The notes beneath the pieces are model-generated. The model saw nothing but the letters and a program-made list of their open reading frames with translations, did not search any database and had not been told where the DNA came from. A program made the position numbers and the translations under genes. This document shows positions 11,971 to 23,214 of a DNA stretch of 64,000 nt, piece by piece. How positions within the stretch are numbered: position 1 is the stretch's first letter; every line of letters begins with the position of its first letter. Source of the DNA: Pisolithus tinctorius (lineage: Eukaryota; Basidiomycota; Agaricomycetes; Boletales; Pisolithaceae); assembly GCA_024663395.1 (NCBI GenBank), contig JANFAH010000041.1, positions 248,001 to 312,000 on the forward strand, in the 5' to 3' direction.

Positions 11971-14841
11971 ATGGATAACAGTAACCATCACGGTAACAGC
12001 GATTCTAGCGAGCACAGTCGCACACACATCGCACCCGGATTTCAGATTGGAGCAACCTTTCACAACGTTCTCCGAAATATCAACAATGCGCTCAACCAGA
12101 CCCTTGCTGATACTCAGATCAGTGCGAGAGAGGATCAGTTGATGGAAGGCATCGTAGAGGATTCGCCTAATCTTGACTCTGCCACTGCTCGAGTACTGGA
12201 GGCAGTGGTCCCCACGCAGCTCCCGTCGTCTGCATCTGCATCGACAGGTGTTCCATCCATTTCAGAAGAACCAATTCGTTTGCACCCCTCGGAAACTCAG
12301 CGGGCGGCGGTAGAGGAAGAGCAAAATGAAGTCGAGGATGACTTGGACAACGATTCTATGCCAGAACTGCGCTCTGTCTCTGACTCCTCCGAGGAGTCAG
12401 ATAGCGAGAGCGTCGGTCTCTATGCCTCTCACTATATCCCTCAGGGTCTTCCCTCCGTTGACCCCGTTCCTTCAGGCGCTGCCAATGCCACCGCAGACGG
12501 TAGCGCCGCCTCAACATCCCGTCAGCCTGTCGTAGAAGACGATCATGATAGTGCCTGGACGGACGTAGAGGATGATCTCCCCCCTTCAGAACCTATCACA
12601 GGTAGCAGACGTGCACGAGTCGAGGACGATGTCGATGAAGCAAGGGATCGCAGACATCCATCAGAACGTGTGGGTGACTCTTCTTCCGGGGCCTCGCCTA
12701 GCGAAAACTCGAATCCCAACACCAATTCGCGACAACACACACAGCGGCAATCACCACATGGCCAAAACCCATTTGGCTTCTTTGGAGTACCTACGAACGT
12801 AAATACGTTTACGTTTGGGGACCATGACCACACTGTGGAGCACACTGGTGAGAACGCTGCGCCCCATCCTCTTCCTCCATCATCACTTCAACGGGATGAT
12901 GGCATACATCCTAACCCACAGCCCACTTCGAACCCTGTTCCTAATTCTAATCCCAATCTCGATGCTAATGGAAATGCACCGCCGCATGCGCGCGTGGTTC
13001 TTTTGATTCCAGGTTTCGCGTTCACGATTCCACTTGTACCTGTACCGATGCCCCACGGAAATGCACGTCCTCGCGCCAATGACGACGCCGAGCACCAGGG
13101 TCCAGCTCCAGCCACGGAAAACGGGCCTGCGGGCAACCCACTGCCACCGCCCGGCTCCGACCCTAATCAACCAAACATCATTGAGTCTTTCACGGCGTTG
13201 ATGCAGGACTGGCTTTTCTTTGGTCCTCCCGAAGGGGCAAGCGAGGACCCCGAGCGTGCTAAGAAGTTACTTTCTGGGTTGGAGGTCGTTCCGACTGGTT
13301 TGGTCAAGCGACTAGAAAGGGTTGGTGGTGCGCCAGGTGGACACGTGGATGGGGAGGCTGCGTCGAATACGGCCCCCGGTTGTGCGATTTGCTGGGACTC
13401 TTTATTGGATGTGGAGAGGGCTTCATTTGACGAGAAAGAGAAGGGGGAGGAAGGTGTCAGTGATTCAATGGTAACTGAGCCCGCTCCCGCATCTGCTCCG
13501 TCGGATCAGACGGCCAGTACGCCCACGTCGTCTGAGGACCAACGGATTATTGCTCTTCCATGCGCACATGTCTTCCATGCCTCTTGTCTCCTGCCATGGT
13601 TTACGCGGGCTAAACTGGCTACCTGCCCTACGTGCAGGTTCAACATTGACCCGGAAAACTTGACATATTCCCCGCCCATTAGACGCTGGGCACCGCCCGC
13701 TGCCCCTACTACTCTTGCTCAACCAGGTGTACAACGCGCACAGGACACGCCTCCGGGCTCCGATGCTCCACCACGACAGCAACAGTCAAATCCACCTGCC
13801 TCAGATACTGCTGGGCAAACTGGCCCGCGACCTGCTGGCCCTACTGGTCCAGGATTCAATCCCTTTACTGGAATGCCGGGTTTCCATGTTTTCCCGTTCC
13901 CTGGTTTTTCAATACCACTTGGCCCTCGCCCAGCTGGACCTGCTCCACCACCACCTGCTGCCACTACCGGACCAAATGCTCCACCTGATGGCCAGCGCTC
14001 TCGTGCGCAAAGTCTACCCAATATGAACGACAATCGGCCGTTCCCACCGCCTGGTATGCCTGTTGATATCTTCACGATTGGAGTGGATATGATCGTACGC
14101 CCTCCGCCGTACGATAATGATCATGATCATGGGACAAACGGTGGTGATCATGCTGACGAAGCCGCGGGAGTACGGGATCAGGGAGATCCTCCAGATAATG
14201 GAAGGTTAAATGCCTTCGCCCAGGAGATGAGAGAGATGTTCGATGTGTTGTTGCACTCGACGGCGAATATGATGGCCGCTAATGGCGCACCTCCTGCAAG
14301 TCCTGCCGATGCTACGAATGGTGGGCCTCACCCTCCCCAAGAAGCCATGGGTACTGCCCAGCCTCCGCTCCAGCCTGGTCAAGGTGCTGGTCCATCTGGT
14401 CCTCGACCCACCCAACCCTTTGCGGGCTTCCGCCCTACGCGTCCGATGCCTCCTCGGCGGGAGCGAAAGCCGTGGACATTGCCGCCACCTCCAGGGCCCT
14501 CGTTACGCCAGCGAGTTGAACAGAAAGAGCGCGAGCAGGGTTTAAGATGTTCTGATACATCATGCGGGATCGGTCCGTCAGATGACGAGCCTTACCCTCC
14601 TCTCTCTCACTTGTCAATGAAAGAGGTATCGATACACAAGCAAGTCGATGGGGCTATCGTGACCTCCGGGGCGGTGTGCGCGCATAAGTTCCACCCTGCT
14701 TGTTTGGTCAGTGCTGAACGCGTTGCGGGATGGGGTGGAAAAGAGACGAACGACCCCATCGTTGAAGTGTCGTGTCCGGTGTGCAGAGCCGTCGGATGTG
14801 TGACGCGGTCAGAGTGGGAGGAAGGTGTTGTTGCTCTCTAG
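11971..14841 (+). CDS. large RING-H2 zinc-finger protein, putative E3 ubiquitin ligase
   Basis: One intronless frame of 956 residues starting 300 bp after the upstream synthase gene. Residues about 471-557 form a RING-H2 finger: CAIC, a long acidic/Ser-rich insert, then LPCAHVFHASCLLPWF and CPTC, giving the C3H2C3 ligand order. The rest is low complexity: acidic and Ser-rich in the first 250 residues, Pro/Gly/Asn-rich afterwards. A second finger-like Cys/His set lies at the C-terminus (CSDTSC near 860, CAHKFHPACL near 900, CPVC near 935). There is no membrane segment or signal peptide. A role as a soluble E3 ligase is inferred from the RING only; substrate unknown. Confidence 0.8.
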   Translation: MDNSNHHGNSDSSEHSRTHIAPGFQIGATFHNVLRNINNALNQTLADTQISAREDQLMEGIVEDSPNLDSATARVLEAVVPTQLPSSASASTGVPSISEEPIRLHPSETQRAAVEEEQNEVEDDLDNDSMPELRSVSDSSEESDSESVGLYASHYIPQGLPSVDPVPSGAANATADGSAASTSRQPVVEDDHDSAWTDVEDDLPPSEPITGSRRARVEDDVDEARDRRHPSERVGDSSSGASPSENSNPNTNSRQHTQRQSPHGQNPFGFFGVPTNVNTFTFGDHDHTVEHTGENAAPHPLPPSSLQRDDGIHPNPQPTSNPVPNSNPNLDANGNAPPHARVVLLIPGFAFTIPLVPVPMPHGNARPRANDDAEHQGPAPATENGPAGNPLPPPGSDPNQPNIIESFTALMQDWLFFGPPEGASEDPERAKKLLSGLEVVPTGLVKRLERVGGAPGGHVDGEAASNTAPGCAICWDSLLDVERASFDEKEKGEEGVSDSMVTEPAPASAPSDQTASTPTSSEDQRIIALPCAHVFHASCLLPWFTRAKLATCPTCRFNIDPENLTYSPPIRRWAPPAAPTTLAQPGVQRAQDTPPGSDAPPRQQQSNPPASDTAGQTGPRPAGPTGPGFNPFTGMPGFHVFPFPGFSIPLGPRPAGPAPPPPAATTGPNAPPDGQRSRAQSLPNMNDNRPFPPPGMPVDIFTIGVDMIVRPPPYDNDHDHGTNGGDHADEAAGVRDQGDPPDNGRLNAFAQEMREMFDVLLHSTANMMAANGAPPASPADATNGGPHPPQEAMGTAQPPLQPGQGAGPSGPRPTQPFAGFRPTRPMPPRRERKPWTLPPPPGPSLRQRVEQKEREQGLRCSDTSCGIGPSDDEPYPPLSHLSMKEVSIHKQVDGAIVTSGAVCAHKFHPACLVSAERVAGWGGKETNDPIVEVSCPVCRAVGCVTRSEWEEGVVAL

Positions 14842-15421
14842 ATTAGAGGGGTGATGTGCAATCGTCTTTGCGACGGTTTTTCCCCATAAACGAACGATTT
14901 CACCGACAGGCCGTGAGTCGCCTCGACGGCCCTCCTCATGATGCCGTCCATCGACCGCTCCATTGTTTAGGCCTTCACGTATGTTTCTCCCTCACGACGG
15001 ACTATAATGATTTTTTCTGAGTCATTTCATTCCATTCTAATGTCTCATTGTCTTGCTTTGTCACTCCACCTCTCCCCTATCGACCATTGATAATTCGCAT
15101 AGTCTTGATTGTCTGTTCACGACATACCGTATCAAAGAATTTCATTTGTAGTTTGTTCTGTATCCACGAGTTTAATAACAAAAAGCAATGTTATTTAGTG
15201 CCCACCCCGTCCCTTTGTGATTCAGTTGTCGCTCTGCCCTTTGCGATGTGCATTCGCTTTTTCGGCTGGCGAGTAACGAGGGGACTCTTAACGCTCCATA
15301 CAGCAAAATTTAAAAACATACTAGCGCACATCTAAGAAACAGTATTTCAGTACACATACTGTACGAATGCAAAACTAGAGGTCAACGGGCGATCTAACTA
15401 CTTCCGCATTAGCCCTCCGCT
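14842..15421. other. intergenic gap between convergent genes
   Basis: About 580 bp between the stop codons of the RING gene and the transaldolase gene. It is AT-richer than its neighbours and presumably holds both 3' UTRs. No gene seen. Confidence 0.6.
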
Positions 15422-17074
15422 CTAAGCCGACAGCTTCTTCCGCAGGAGGCTCTTGAGTGTCTCACCGTCCTCGGCAAACTTCTTAATTCCTTCATGCAAC
15501 TTGTCAAACGCCATCTGATCCTGGAGGAGTACCCAGCGGAATTCAGGTTCATTATCGATGAACGAAACCTTGGGCAACGGTTCGGCTTGAGCAGCTGTGA
15601 ATGTGTACGTGATGAACGGTATTCCATGACCGAGAGATAATAGAGGCGACGTCAGAGAAGGTGATTGGTGATGAGAAGAGTCGTGAAAGAAGGAAATGGC
15701 GAACGGATATTATCGGGACGAGATAAGTAACTCAAATAATAAAACGAGCGAGGGGTAAAAAAAAGGCACGCGGGGAAAAGAACTTACCAGCCTGGGCATC
15801 AAGCCTCTTAGGAACGGGATCCGTCGACTTCTTGAGTTCTTCCAACAATGCAGGGGAGATGGTTAGGAAATCAACCCCCGCCAATGATTTGATTTCGCCG
15901 GTCTATCGGGTAGAGAAGAAGATTTGGGGTGAGAGGGGAAGAAAAAGGAAATTATTGAGAATGGATGCGAGGTTCATGTGATGCATGGGGAATATAGGAA
16001 GTGGTGCGACATCAGCGGTGGGAATAAACCATGAAAAAGCAATTGAATGCGTACGTTACGGAAGCTAGCACCCATGACGATGGTCTTGTAGCCATGCTGT
16101 TTGTAATAGTTGAAGATCTTCTTGACCGATTTCACACCAGGGTCCTCGTCCCCTTCATAATTCTTTCCGGTTGCCTTCTTGTACCAATCAAGGATCTATG
16201 GGGACGTTTAAGATGAGCACGTGCACGTACCGCGTAGAACTCCGAACAGAAGTCTACAACTCACACGTCCCACGAAGGGTGAAATGAGGGTGACGCCTGC
16301 TTCAGCGCAGGCGACTGCCTGACCGAAACCGAAAAGGAGGGTGAGGTTACAGTGAATACCGTCATCCCTTTCGAGTTCTCGGGCGGCCTGGATACCCTCC
16401 CACGTCGAAGCGATCTTGATCAAAATCCTCTCTTTGCGGATACCAAGTGATTCATAGAGAGCGATGAGTTCCTTTGCCTGGAGAAGAAGGCAATATTTGT
16501 CCATCAGAATGATGGTACATGAGAGTTTATCAAAACAAAGACGGGGACCTTTGCTTTGGTGCCTTCTTTGTCGAACGAGAGGCGGGCGTCAACCTCCGTG
16601 GAGACCCTGCCCGGGATGATGGCGAGAATCTCTTTACCAAACTCAACGAGCTACAGTGCGGTGTGTATACAGATCTAATCAGGAGTAGATAAAGATCTGG
16701 GCGCCGTTAGCTCTTACCAGGCGGTCCATAGCGGCGTTGGTCTGGTTCTCGAGACTGCCGCCTTTGCTCTTGCCGTACTGGACAGCCACGTCGATAAGGC
16801 GAGCGTAAGCGGGCTTGTTGGCGGCGGCCAAGATCAGGGAGGGGTTCGTCGTGGCATCCTACGCACCGAATCTCGTGAAGATGGACCCTATCGGATGCAA
16901 ATAGTAGTGTACCTACCTGAGGCTTGTAGGCATCGATAGCTGAAGACGATATTATCAGCGGACAATTTCAGCGATGGTTGTATTGTATCGAGTTCCTCAC
17001 TCACATTCGAAATCTCCTGAATCGGACACAACGATGGTGCCGGTCTGTTTGAGTTGGTCTAGCGAGGTAGTCAT
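15422..17074 (-). CDS. TAL1: transaldolase
   Basis: Cytosolic enzyme of the non-oxidative pentose phosphate pathway; it moves a dihydroxyacetone unit from sedoheptulose 7-phosphate to glyceraldehyde 3-phosphate. Eight exons close exactly: 17074-17005, 16939-16917, 16858-16718, 16650-16549, 16477-16265, 16195-16055, 15902-15788 and 15594-15422, giving 325 residues, the normal family length. Key residues: Asp18 in VVSDSGD, the KPQDATTNPS loop, and the Schiff-base Lys133 in [13 protein letters not shown]. The stop follows RKKLSA. The second exon is only 23 nt. A TATA-like box lies about 50 bp upstream of the ATG. Confidence 0.96.
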
Positions 17075-17120
17075 GGTGTACGATGAGGAGAAGTATGAGT
17101 CGGTGCACGGTGTCTCAGCT

Positions 17121-17128
17121 TTATAAAG
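17121..17128 (-). promoter_or_regulatory. TATA-like box upstream of transaldolase
   Basis: Minus-strand sequence CTTTATAAAG lies 47-54 bp upstream of the transaldolase ATG. If functional, transcription would start close to the ATG and give a very short 5' UTR, fitting a highly expressed housekeeping gene. Inferred from position and sequence only. Confidence 0.5.
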
Positions 17129-17454
17129 GACGTCTTAGTCCGCCGTGAACACTAGATTTCCCCATTCAGAGTAGGCCACCAACGTGTGTCATCCTAGCAC
17201 CATCCTTGCGACAAACCACTATAGTACTGTCATGCCAATCGCAGAGCACTCGCAGTGAAATTAAATACGACCCTTGGCGTTCTCTGCGTACATTCACCCA
17301 TCGCAGGGGTCGCTCGCTGTTGATCTCCTATGCAGCGCGCCGGTGCAACTGACAGTGAGAGATCCGCTCCGGAGCGCTTTTGCCACAACACAATCCGTGG
17401 GCTCTTTTGAGGCATAACTTCACCTACCGCTTCAAGAGCAATTCTTAACATGGT

Positions 17455-18444
17455 ATTGTTTTAGTCACAGGGTTTTTATCGCCAAGTTCGTTATCAGAAG
17501 AGACCCACTCTGTGGCGGACAGGTGCCTGGAGATAGTGTCAGGTCGATACTTTGGTCCGACGCAAATGCAGCTCCCGGCCACTATAGATCCGACGCTCCT
17601 GAATAATGAGCAAGTCATCCACGGGTATCTTCGGGTTTTCGCGCAGGGCGGCTTCAAGTGCCATTGCTCCTTCTAACAACTTCTTGTTTCCAGTGTCTTG
17701 TACGCATTTCCCGGATGCTTTGCGATCCGCCGGCTCGGGCAACGTCCCGTCCGACTGTATGTTTACTGGTTGCTCCACAGGTGCGAAAGAAAAAGAAAAC
17801 CAATTTCTCACTTGGTGGACACTGGGACGTGGTTTCGTGGATTGGATTATACTACCGGGAGATCGAATGTTCAAGATGCAAGCTGTTATCCGAGCAGCCC
17901 GGGAGGCAAGACTTCACTCGATGATGAATATTGTAGCAGAGCTGAACACCAGTTTGACTGTAAATTTGGAAGTCAAAACCCCAAGGCGTCGATATCGCTG
18001 GTTCGCAGCAGCGGATTAAGCTCATTCCATACGATGCGTTTGTGAGTACTCGCGATCGGGTCCGCATTCAAACCAAGCTCTTGAATGTTTTTAGGTGTCA
18101 CACGAAATACGAAATTCTGGTAGGACCGGGGTTCCTGCATTAACATATGTCACCGTTGCTCCCGACGGTGGCTAAATGGGACAGAATATGATACACCTCC
18201 ACCATCAATATGTTGCCTACGTAGTTGGGCTTCATTATCTCCAATGCGCGTAACGAGTGCTTGCAGTGATCCCGTTCATGCGCTGCGAACGTCTGGACAT
18301 GGGATGTAGGGGGGTAAGCTCAAAGAGGCAGGTTATATTTAAGTCGTAAGTTACCTATAGCTGATGTTCCAAAGCAACTTCCAGTGTTCTCGTATCCCCT
18401 AAGCCCAAGCAAGGCTTCTGCGGATAAACCCTTACGTCTGCCAT
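17455..18444 (-). pseudogene. gene-like region, probably decayed or multi-exon, unknown
   Basis: Several minus-strand stretches look coding but do not join cleanly. From ATG 18444 a 29-codon frame (MADVRVYPQKPCLGLG...) runs into a TAG next to a GTAACT donor. After a CAG acceptor near 18300, a frame reads HERDHCKHSLRALEIMKPNY and on to about 18180. Further on is NFVFRVTPKNIQELGL, then a 110-codon frame (17874-17539) containing LLEGAMALEAALRENPK. I recognise no family. The in-frame stop and the lack of clean junctions favour a relic, but a gene with introns I placed wrongly is possible. Coding-like frames continue upstream to about 18730. Confidence 0.3.
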
Positions 18445-19327
18445 CGTGAAGATGTCCCGAGGACCCTCAAGGAATGCTTGCTAATTGTATACTACGTGAT
18501 ACTGGCAACAGAAAATTGCACGAAGCTAGGGAACCCTATCTCTCATCCCCTCATTTTTTTCGTCAGGCAGTGGGTATCCTTTGAAGGCCGAAAAGTTTAT
18601 GGCTCCCTCCTTGACCGGTATCATGTAGACCCGACTTGGAGTTTGCGAGAAAACCTTGTTACGTGACTGCTGGAGATCGCGGAAGGTGCAAAATTCGTCT
18701 TCGAGACTGGTTGATCCCCCACTGATCACGATTAGCCCAACCGAATGCCTCCGTGCTCTGAGAAAAATGCAGGTGAGACAGCAGGTTCATGGAAACTCTT
18801 TTCAGCGAGGCTTAGCCAGAACGATTGGGTGAAGCTCGCAACGAATTTGAGGTCTGTCGGCCGATGCCTCTTCGATACCTAAAGTGGGTCCAAGTAGCCT
18901 CAATGGTTCACCATTTGCCCTTGATCAGCAAACGGATGAACTTCGACGCTGTTGGGAACCTCGCCAAACCCACTTTGTGAAGTACTGTCTTCGTCCCTGT
19001 TGCTCGGCTGACGCTATTAACCACGCCGCTAAATCTGCTCGAAGCGTTAACACCTTCCGCTTTCCTGAGCATTCTACACTAGATGAGTTGGATGTCTTCA
19101 AGAAGTATTGACAGGGGTTGCATTGACCACGGGCATCAAACTCAGATCAAACAACTGCATAACGGTGTACAACTACGCCAGACCATCAAGTGCGGCTTGC
19201 CTCAAACAGACGATTGACATGTAGAAGAGAACACACAGATATACCATCGACTAGCTGTTGATGCTTGTACTAAAGTCAGCATTTTGCTAACAAAGAACAG
19301 ATATCAATACCCGTTCCCCTCGCGGTA
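18445..19327. other. region without a supported gene
   Basis: Short frames on both strands (for example minus 18729-18526) have coding-like composition but no start, domain or junction that I can support. They may belong to the relic at 17.4-18.4 kb. Confidence 0.4.
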
Positions 19328-19893
19328 TTAAAACGTACTTGCGCCGAACGACTGTAACCACGCGAATACGGAGCCAACAGGGATGTGCCCAGCCAGGCGC
19401 GTGGACTGGTAGAAAGCAGCCCAAGAGCCTGAGAAAGATTACATGCAATTATGCATACAGCACGCAAACATTAATCTTCGCACCTTTTATAACTCCTTTA
19501 ATTCCAAACCCCAGGCAGCGGACAATACGCTGAGCAAGCCAGCGCAAGAGTGAAAGCAGTGAAAGCAGGGGTGCGGGACCGAACCATATCGACAACAACA
19601 CCAACATGATAACGAGTAACACAAACAACCAAAAGATCAGCATCGCTGCCTCCACCGCTGCCGCATAGAGTGGGTGAGTTGTGACTAAAAGGCCATCAAA
19701 TACACTACGCCGATCGAATGGGACTAATATGCTTACCAAACTCCAGTATTCCAGGGACTGCACGCCGTGTAACCAGCATTTGATCGGTATTCATCAAATT
19801 CGTGCCGTCGAGATTTCTCTTACTCCAATCTGAGACAAGCATATGGCCTAATTCGAAGACCTTTTGTACCGCTGCAATAATTTGAGACCACAT
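19328..19893 (-). CDS. small membrane protein, IFI6/IFI27 (ISG12)-like
   Basis: Three exons close exactly: 19893-19737, 19684-19484 and 19428-19328, separated by introns of 52 and 55 nt, giving 152 residues. The N-terminus is soluble. A strong hydrophobic segment follows (AAMLIFWLFVLLVIMLVLLS) and the C-terminal part reads GVIKGSWAAFYQST and GSVFAWLQSFGAS. Two repeated motifs of the form GS-x-(F/A)A-x-x-QS are what I associate with the Ifi-6-16 superfamily, known from interferon-induced mitochondrial/ER membrane proteins and also found in fungi. The assignment rests on these short motifs, so it is moderate. An inverted-repeat element begins 27 bp upstream of the ATG and may contain or disturb the promoter. 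Confidence 0.6.
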
Positions 19894-19919
19894 CGAAGTA
19901 GTATCACTTGTTAGGGAGG

Positions 19920-20144
19920 CATGAATGTATTATCTAGGGTCGAAATTCAATCGGAGTGTAGAATGTTGAAGAGGAAAACCTTCGAGTAGTATTGATTAGT
20001 AGTAACGACCAAAAGAAATATACATACATATAGTGATAGGGCTATCTAACCATAAGGCCTTTATTACCCAAAGCTATTGATGCCTCCTTAGAATTCGACA
20101 TTCTACACTCCGATTGAATTTGGACCTTAGATGATACATTCATG
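19920..20144. repeat. inverted-repeat element, MITE-like
   Basis: The left arm 19920-19967 and right arm 20098-20144 are inverted copies of each other over about 47 bp with four or five mismatches; both contain AATTCAATCGGAGTGTAGAA (right arm as reverse complement). The roughly 130-bp centre has no coding frame. Length and structure fit a non-autonomous MITE-like element or a fold-back repeat. I see no clear target-site duplication, so the ends are uncertain. Confidence 0.7.
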
Positions 20145-21105
20145 ACCTTTTGCCGGAGATGACCGGAACAGGCTTAGTCACTAGATCGTCCAACTCTGAG
20201 CCTATGGTAGTCACGTGCAACTGCGACTCTGAGCCTCCCTAATAATTAATCATTGCAAGGGAGACCGCTAGTACCTAGTATTGCTGCCATGCTTCAGACT
20301 GACGAAGACAGTCAGACATCCTGACTGAAAGGACACTTGCAAAAACTTGCCAGAGGGAATATCTAGTATGGTGAGTATCAGTATACGAGGGGTTGCAACG
20401 TGAAGTGGGCGAGGTCTGGCGACTACGTCATATGCTCTGGCCATGCCACGTCAGGGCTCTGCTACCAGCCAGTGAGCTTGCGTGCTCGAGTCTTGTCACG
20501 ATAACGATCCCCAGGGGTCACTAGACGCAGAAAACGCTCGAACCAGCGCAGTTCTACGTACAGCTCTCTGCCTCCCCCCTAGCTGTCGAACAGTATGACG
20601 ACATAAGGTAAGATCTATGAACTAGTCAAGCCGTTCCTTTTTTCACCTGCATGGTTGAACTGTAATCCGGGGTCGACTTCAATCAAGGTTGTACGGTTAG
20701 TGTAGCGAAAGCGAGTTCGTTTTAGTCATACGGGGTTAGTCCATTCTCGTTGAAGGGATTCTTTCGGTCAAGAACCGGCCGGAAGTCTCTGTTCGAGGTC
20801 AATAGCATCAGTATCTACGACTTTATATACGTTCAGAGTGCGGCGGGAGACAAACAGGTAACTAAAAAGGGAGACACAAAGGGAAAGAAAGAGAGGAAAA
20901 CAAGCTGCTAAATTCCGAGGCGTTTGTCGGTCGTGTGTGATTGTGATTCGTTACAGTTAGTGTCGTAGACAGATGAAACAAGCACGTGGCACACACCATA
21001 TTACTTTCGCTATAACCCTTGGTCCTCCATCACACCGACCGCAAGTCTGCAAGCCGGTGGCTCCCCAGCAGCTCTACCGGTCAACGTGTCCATCTGAGGC
21101 TGGCC
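20145..21105. other. intergenic region upstream of MYND gene
   Basis: About 960 bp without a supported gene. A purine-rich run (about 20860-20905) precedes the MYND gene and could be promoter sequence. Short frames near 20973-21206 are not convincing. Confidence 0.45.
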
Positions 21106-23214
21106 ATGCCCGGTATCAAGGACGGAGAATTCGAGGCAAGTCCAATACGGCTACTCGTAGGGATGAATACCTCTTACTACTCCGTCTAGTCCCTCATAGC
21201 CGATAGTGCCACATCGCGCTCGATAGCTTCGTTATCCCAACTTGCAACGTTCGCAATCAATGGTGGCTGCCTTCCCGCTCAATACGAGCGGCTGTCTACT
21301 ATCCTGTACGGCCATCTCCGGTCCACAGGGCTACCGCAGTTTACACAGAGTCTGGAGGAACGCAGACTGGGGGAACTGCAGGTTCCCATCTTGTCTATGA
21401 ACACCTTGGGGGTAACCCTTCCCTTATGGCTGGCTTGCAACGAGATCTCCGATCGTCTTCTCAGACGTCTTCTGCGTCACTGGCAGGACGTCCGCCAATG
21501 GATCGTCTTTTTTCACGATAAAATCATTACTCGGCCGGAGGTCGATCTGGAGCTCCGAGTGTTATGCAAGAAGTCTGTTCTTGAATACATGGGTTTGTTG
21601 CAACACAGTTTGGTACTGACCTGGTCACAGCACATACCAGCAGACAAGGACCTCATGCGTGTCATATCCAGCTTGTGGCTCCTCGAAATCAACAACCCAC
21701 TATTTTCCAGCTGGTGTTCCACGTATACACAATTCCACCATCAACGTGATTCCGCAATTTTCAACTCTGCAATCCTCATTGCACATGAAATTGATGTCAA
21801 GGTCGACTGGGCTAACATCATGGAGGTTTTCGGAAACGATTATGATTATTTCGCGCACACCGCTGTCGCGCACCTCCGCTATGAATTATCCCAAGATCCC
21901 CCTGACATGGAATGTATCGCATGGGATGTCCATGTCGTCTCAGCCCTTGCCCTGATTGCCAACCTCCACTTGGCCCTCCTTAAGCAGGGATCTCTCTTTG
22001 CTTGTCTCGACGTGCTGAATTTTGTTGTTTCTAACTCGTGGGAAGGCGACAACAGGAAATACGCAGCACGTTGCATCGCTAACGCAGCAGTTTACCTTAA
22101 AGAAGGACTCGAAGACCTTGACGGGGTGCCTCTCGTTCTCACGCTTCTCCGCATGAATCTGATCCCTACCTTACTCAAATGCGAACCGCTTCTGCCTCTA
22201 GCAGATAACGATACAGCCCGCGATCAGCCCGGGCAGCTTCTAGGCAGGATATTAGCATCCTATACGATTTATCGTTCCGTCCTAAAGAGGGTGATCCCGC
22301 TTATCGAGCAAGTCCAGGAAGCAGGTGAAGATCGACACCTTCAAAAGGGATCGTTATTATATAGGGATTGGCAAAGATTCAAGGAGGTGGTGCGCGAGCG
22401 CGCCAAGATGTTAAAACCTGATTACCCGACCCCACATGCCGTCCAACACTGTCATAACGAAAGGGTTCGTGAACAATCGCTCCCCTGTGAAAGTGCCTTA
22501 CCTTAGTTTTGTAGTGCTCGAGAGTGGATCCCCTTGGGACCTTCAGGCGTTGTGGAGGGTGTTTGCACTCGTTTTACTGCAGTAAAGAATGTCAGCGATT
22601 CGACTGGCAGCAGGGTAAGCATAAAGCTTACTGTCAGAGAATCCAGGAACGTTACGTTCGAACGGGTAAGCATTTTCGACCCGCGAGACTTTCCCCGAGC
22701 ACTAAGACGTTGTCACTCAGACGGACAGATGTTTATGACCTCCTGTAATGACTTTCGCTTTTTCGAAAGCGTCATCATCGCCGAACTCCGAAAACATCAG
22801 GAACGCATCGTCGCGCACAAGCTAAAGGTCAACGTCGTAGAGTTCGATTTTACCAAGGGTGTGACGGATGTCGTCTTCGACTCTCTACGATTAGACCCTA
22901 AACCATTCAAGATCCTATGTCCTTGTGAACAGTTTTCGCATGACAGATGGGAATCGCTCCTGGTTAGGGCGAGGAGGTCGCGAGAGCAGCTGGTTCTCGT
23001 CAGGGCGTATATACCTGGAGGAATGTCAAGGAAGATTTTGTTGAGAGGCTATGAGTTAAGGCGTGTCCTAAAGAACGACTGGAGTGTTGAGAACAAGCTG
23101 GTCTTTCCTCATCGCCTTTGTTTGACCTTCACTTGCTGTGGCCGACCTTCGGACACACGGTTAGAAGGTACGAGCGGGAAGTGCCTGAGGGAGCGACGCG
23201 TTGGACATGCGTGA
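21106..23214 (+). CDS. MYND zinc-finger protein
   Basis: Four exons close to 649 residues: 21106-21135, 21190-22464, 22515-22665 and 22721-23214. The first intron (21136-21189) uses a GC donor (GCAAGT) with a normal TAG acceptor; the exon-2 frame is open back to that acceptor and no better start is visible. Residues 1-430 are helical and have no domain I know. The MYND finger follows with ligands C431, C436, C449, C452, C458, C462, H472 and C476 (RRCGGCLHSFYCSKEC), and is split by two introns. MYND fingers bind proline-rich peptides in partner proteins. There is no SET domain, so this is probably an adaptor of the type expanded in Agaricomycetes. The C-terminal end after about 23100 may be mis-modelled. 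Confidence 0.8.
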
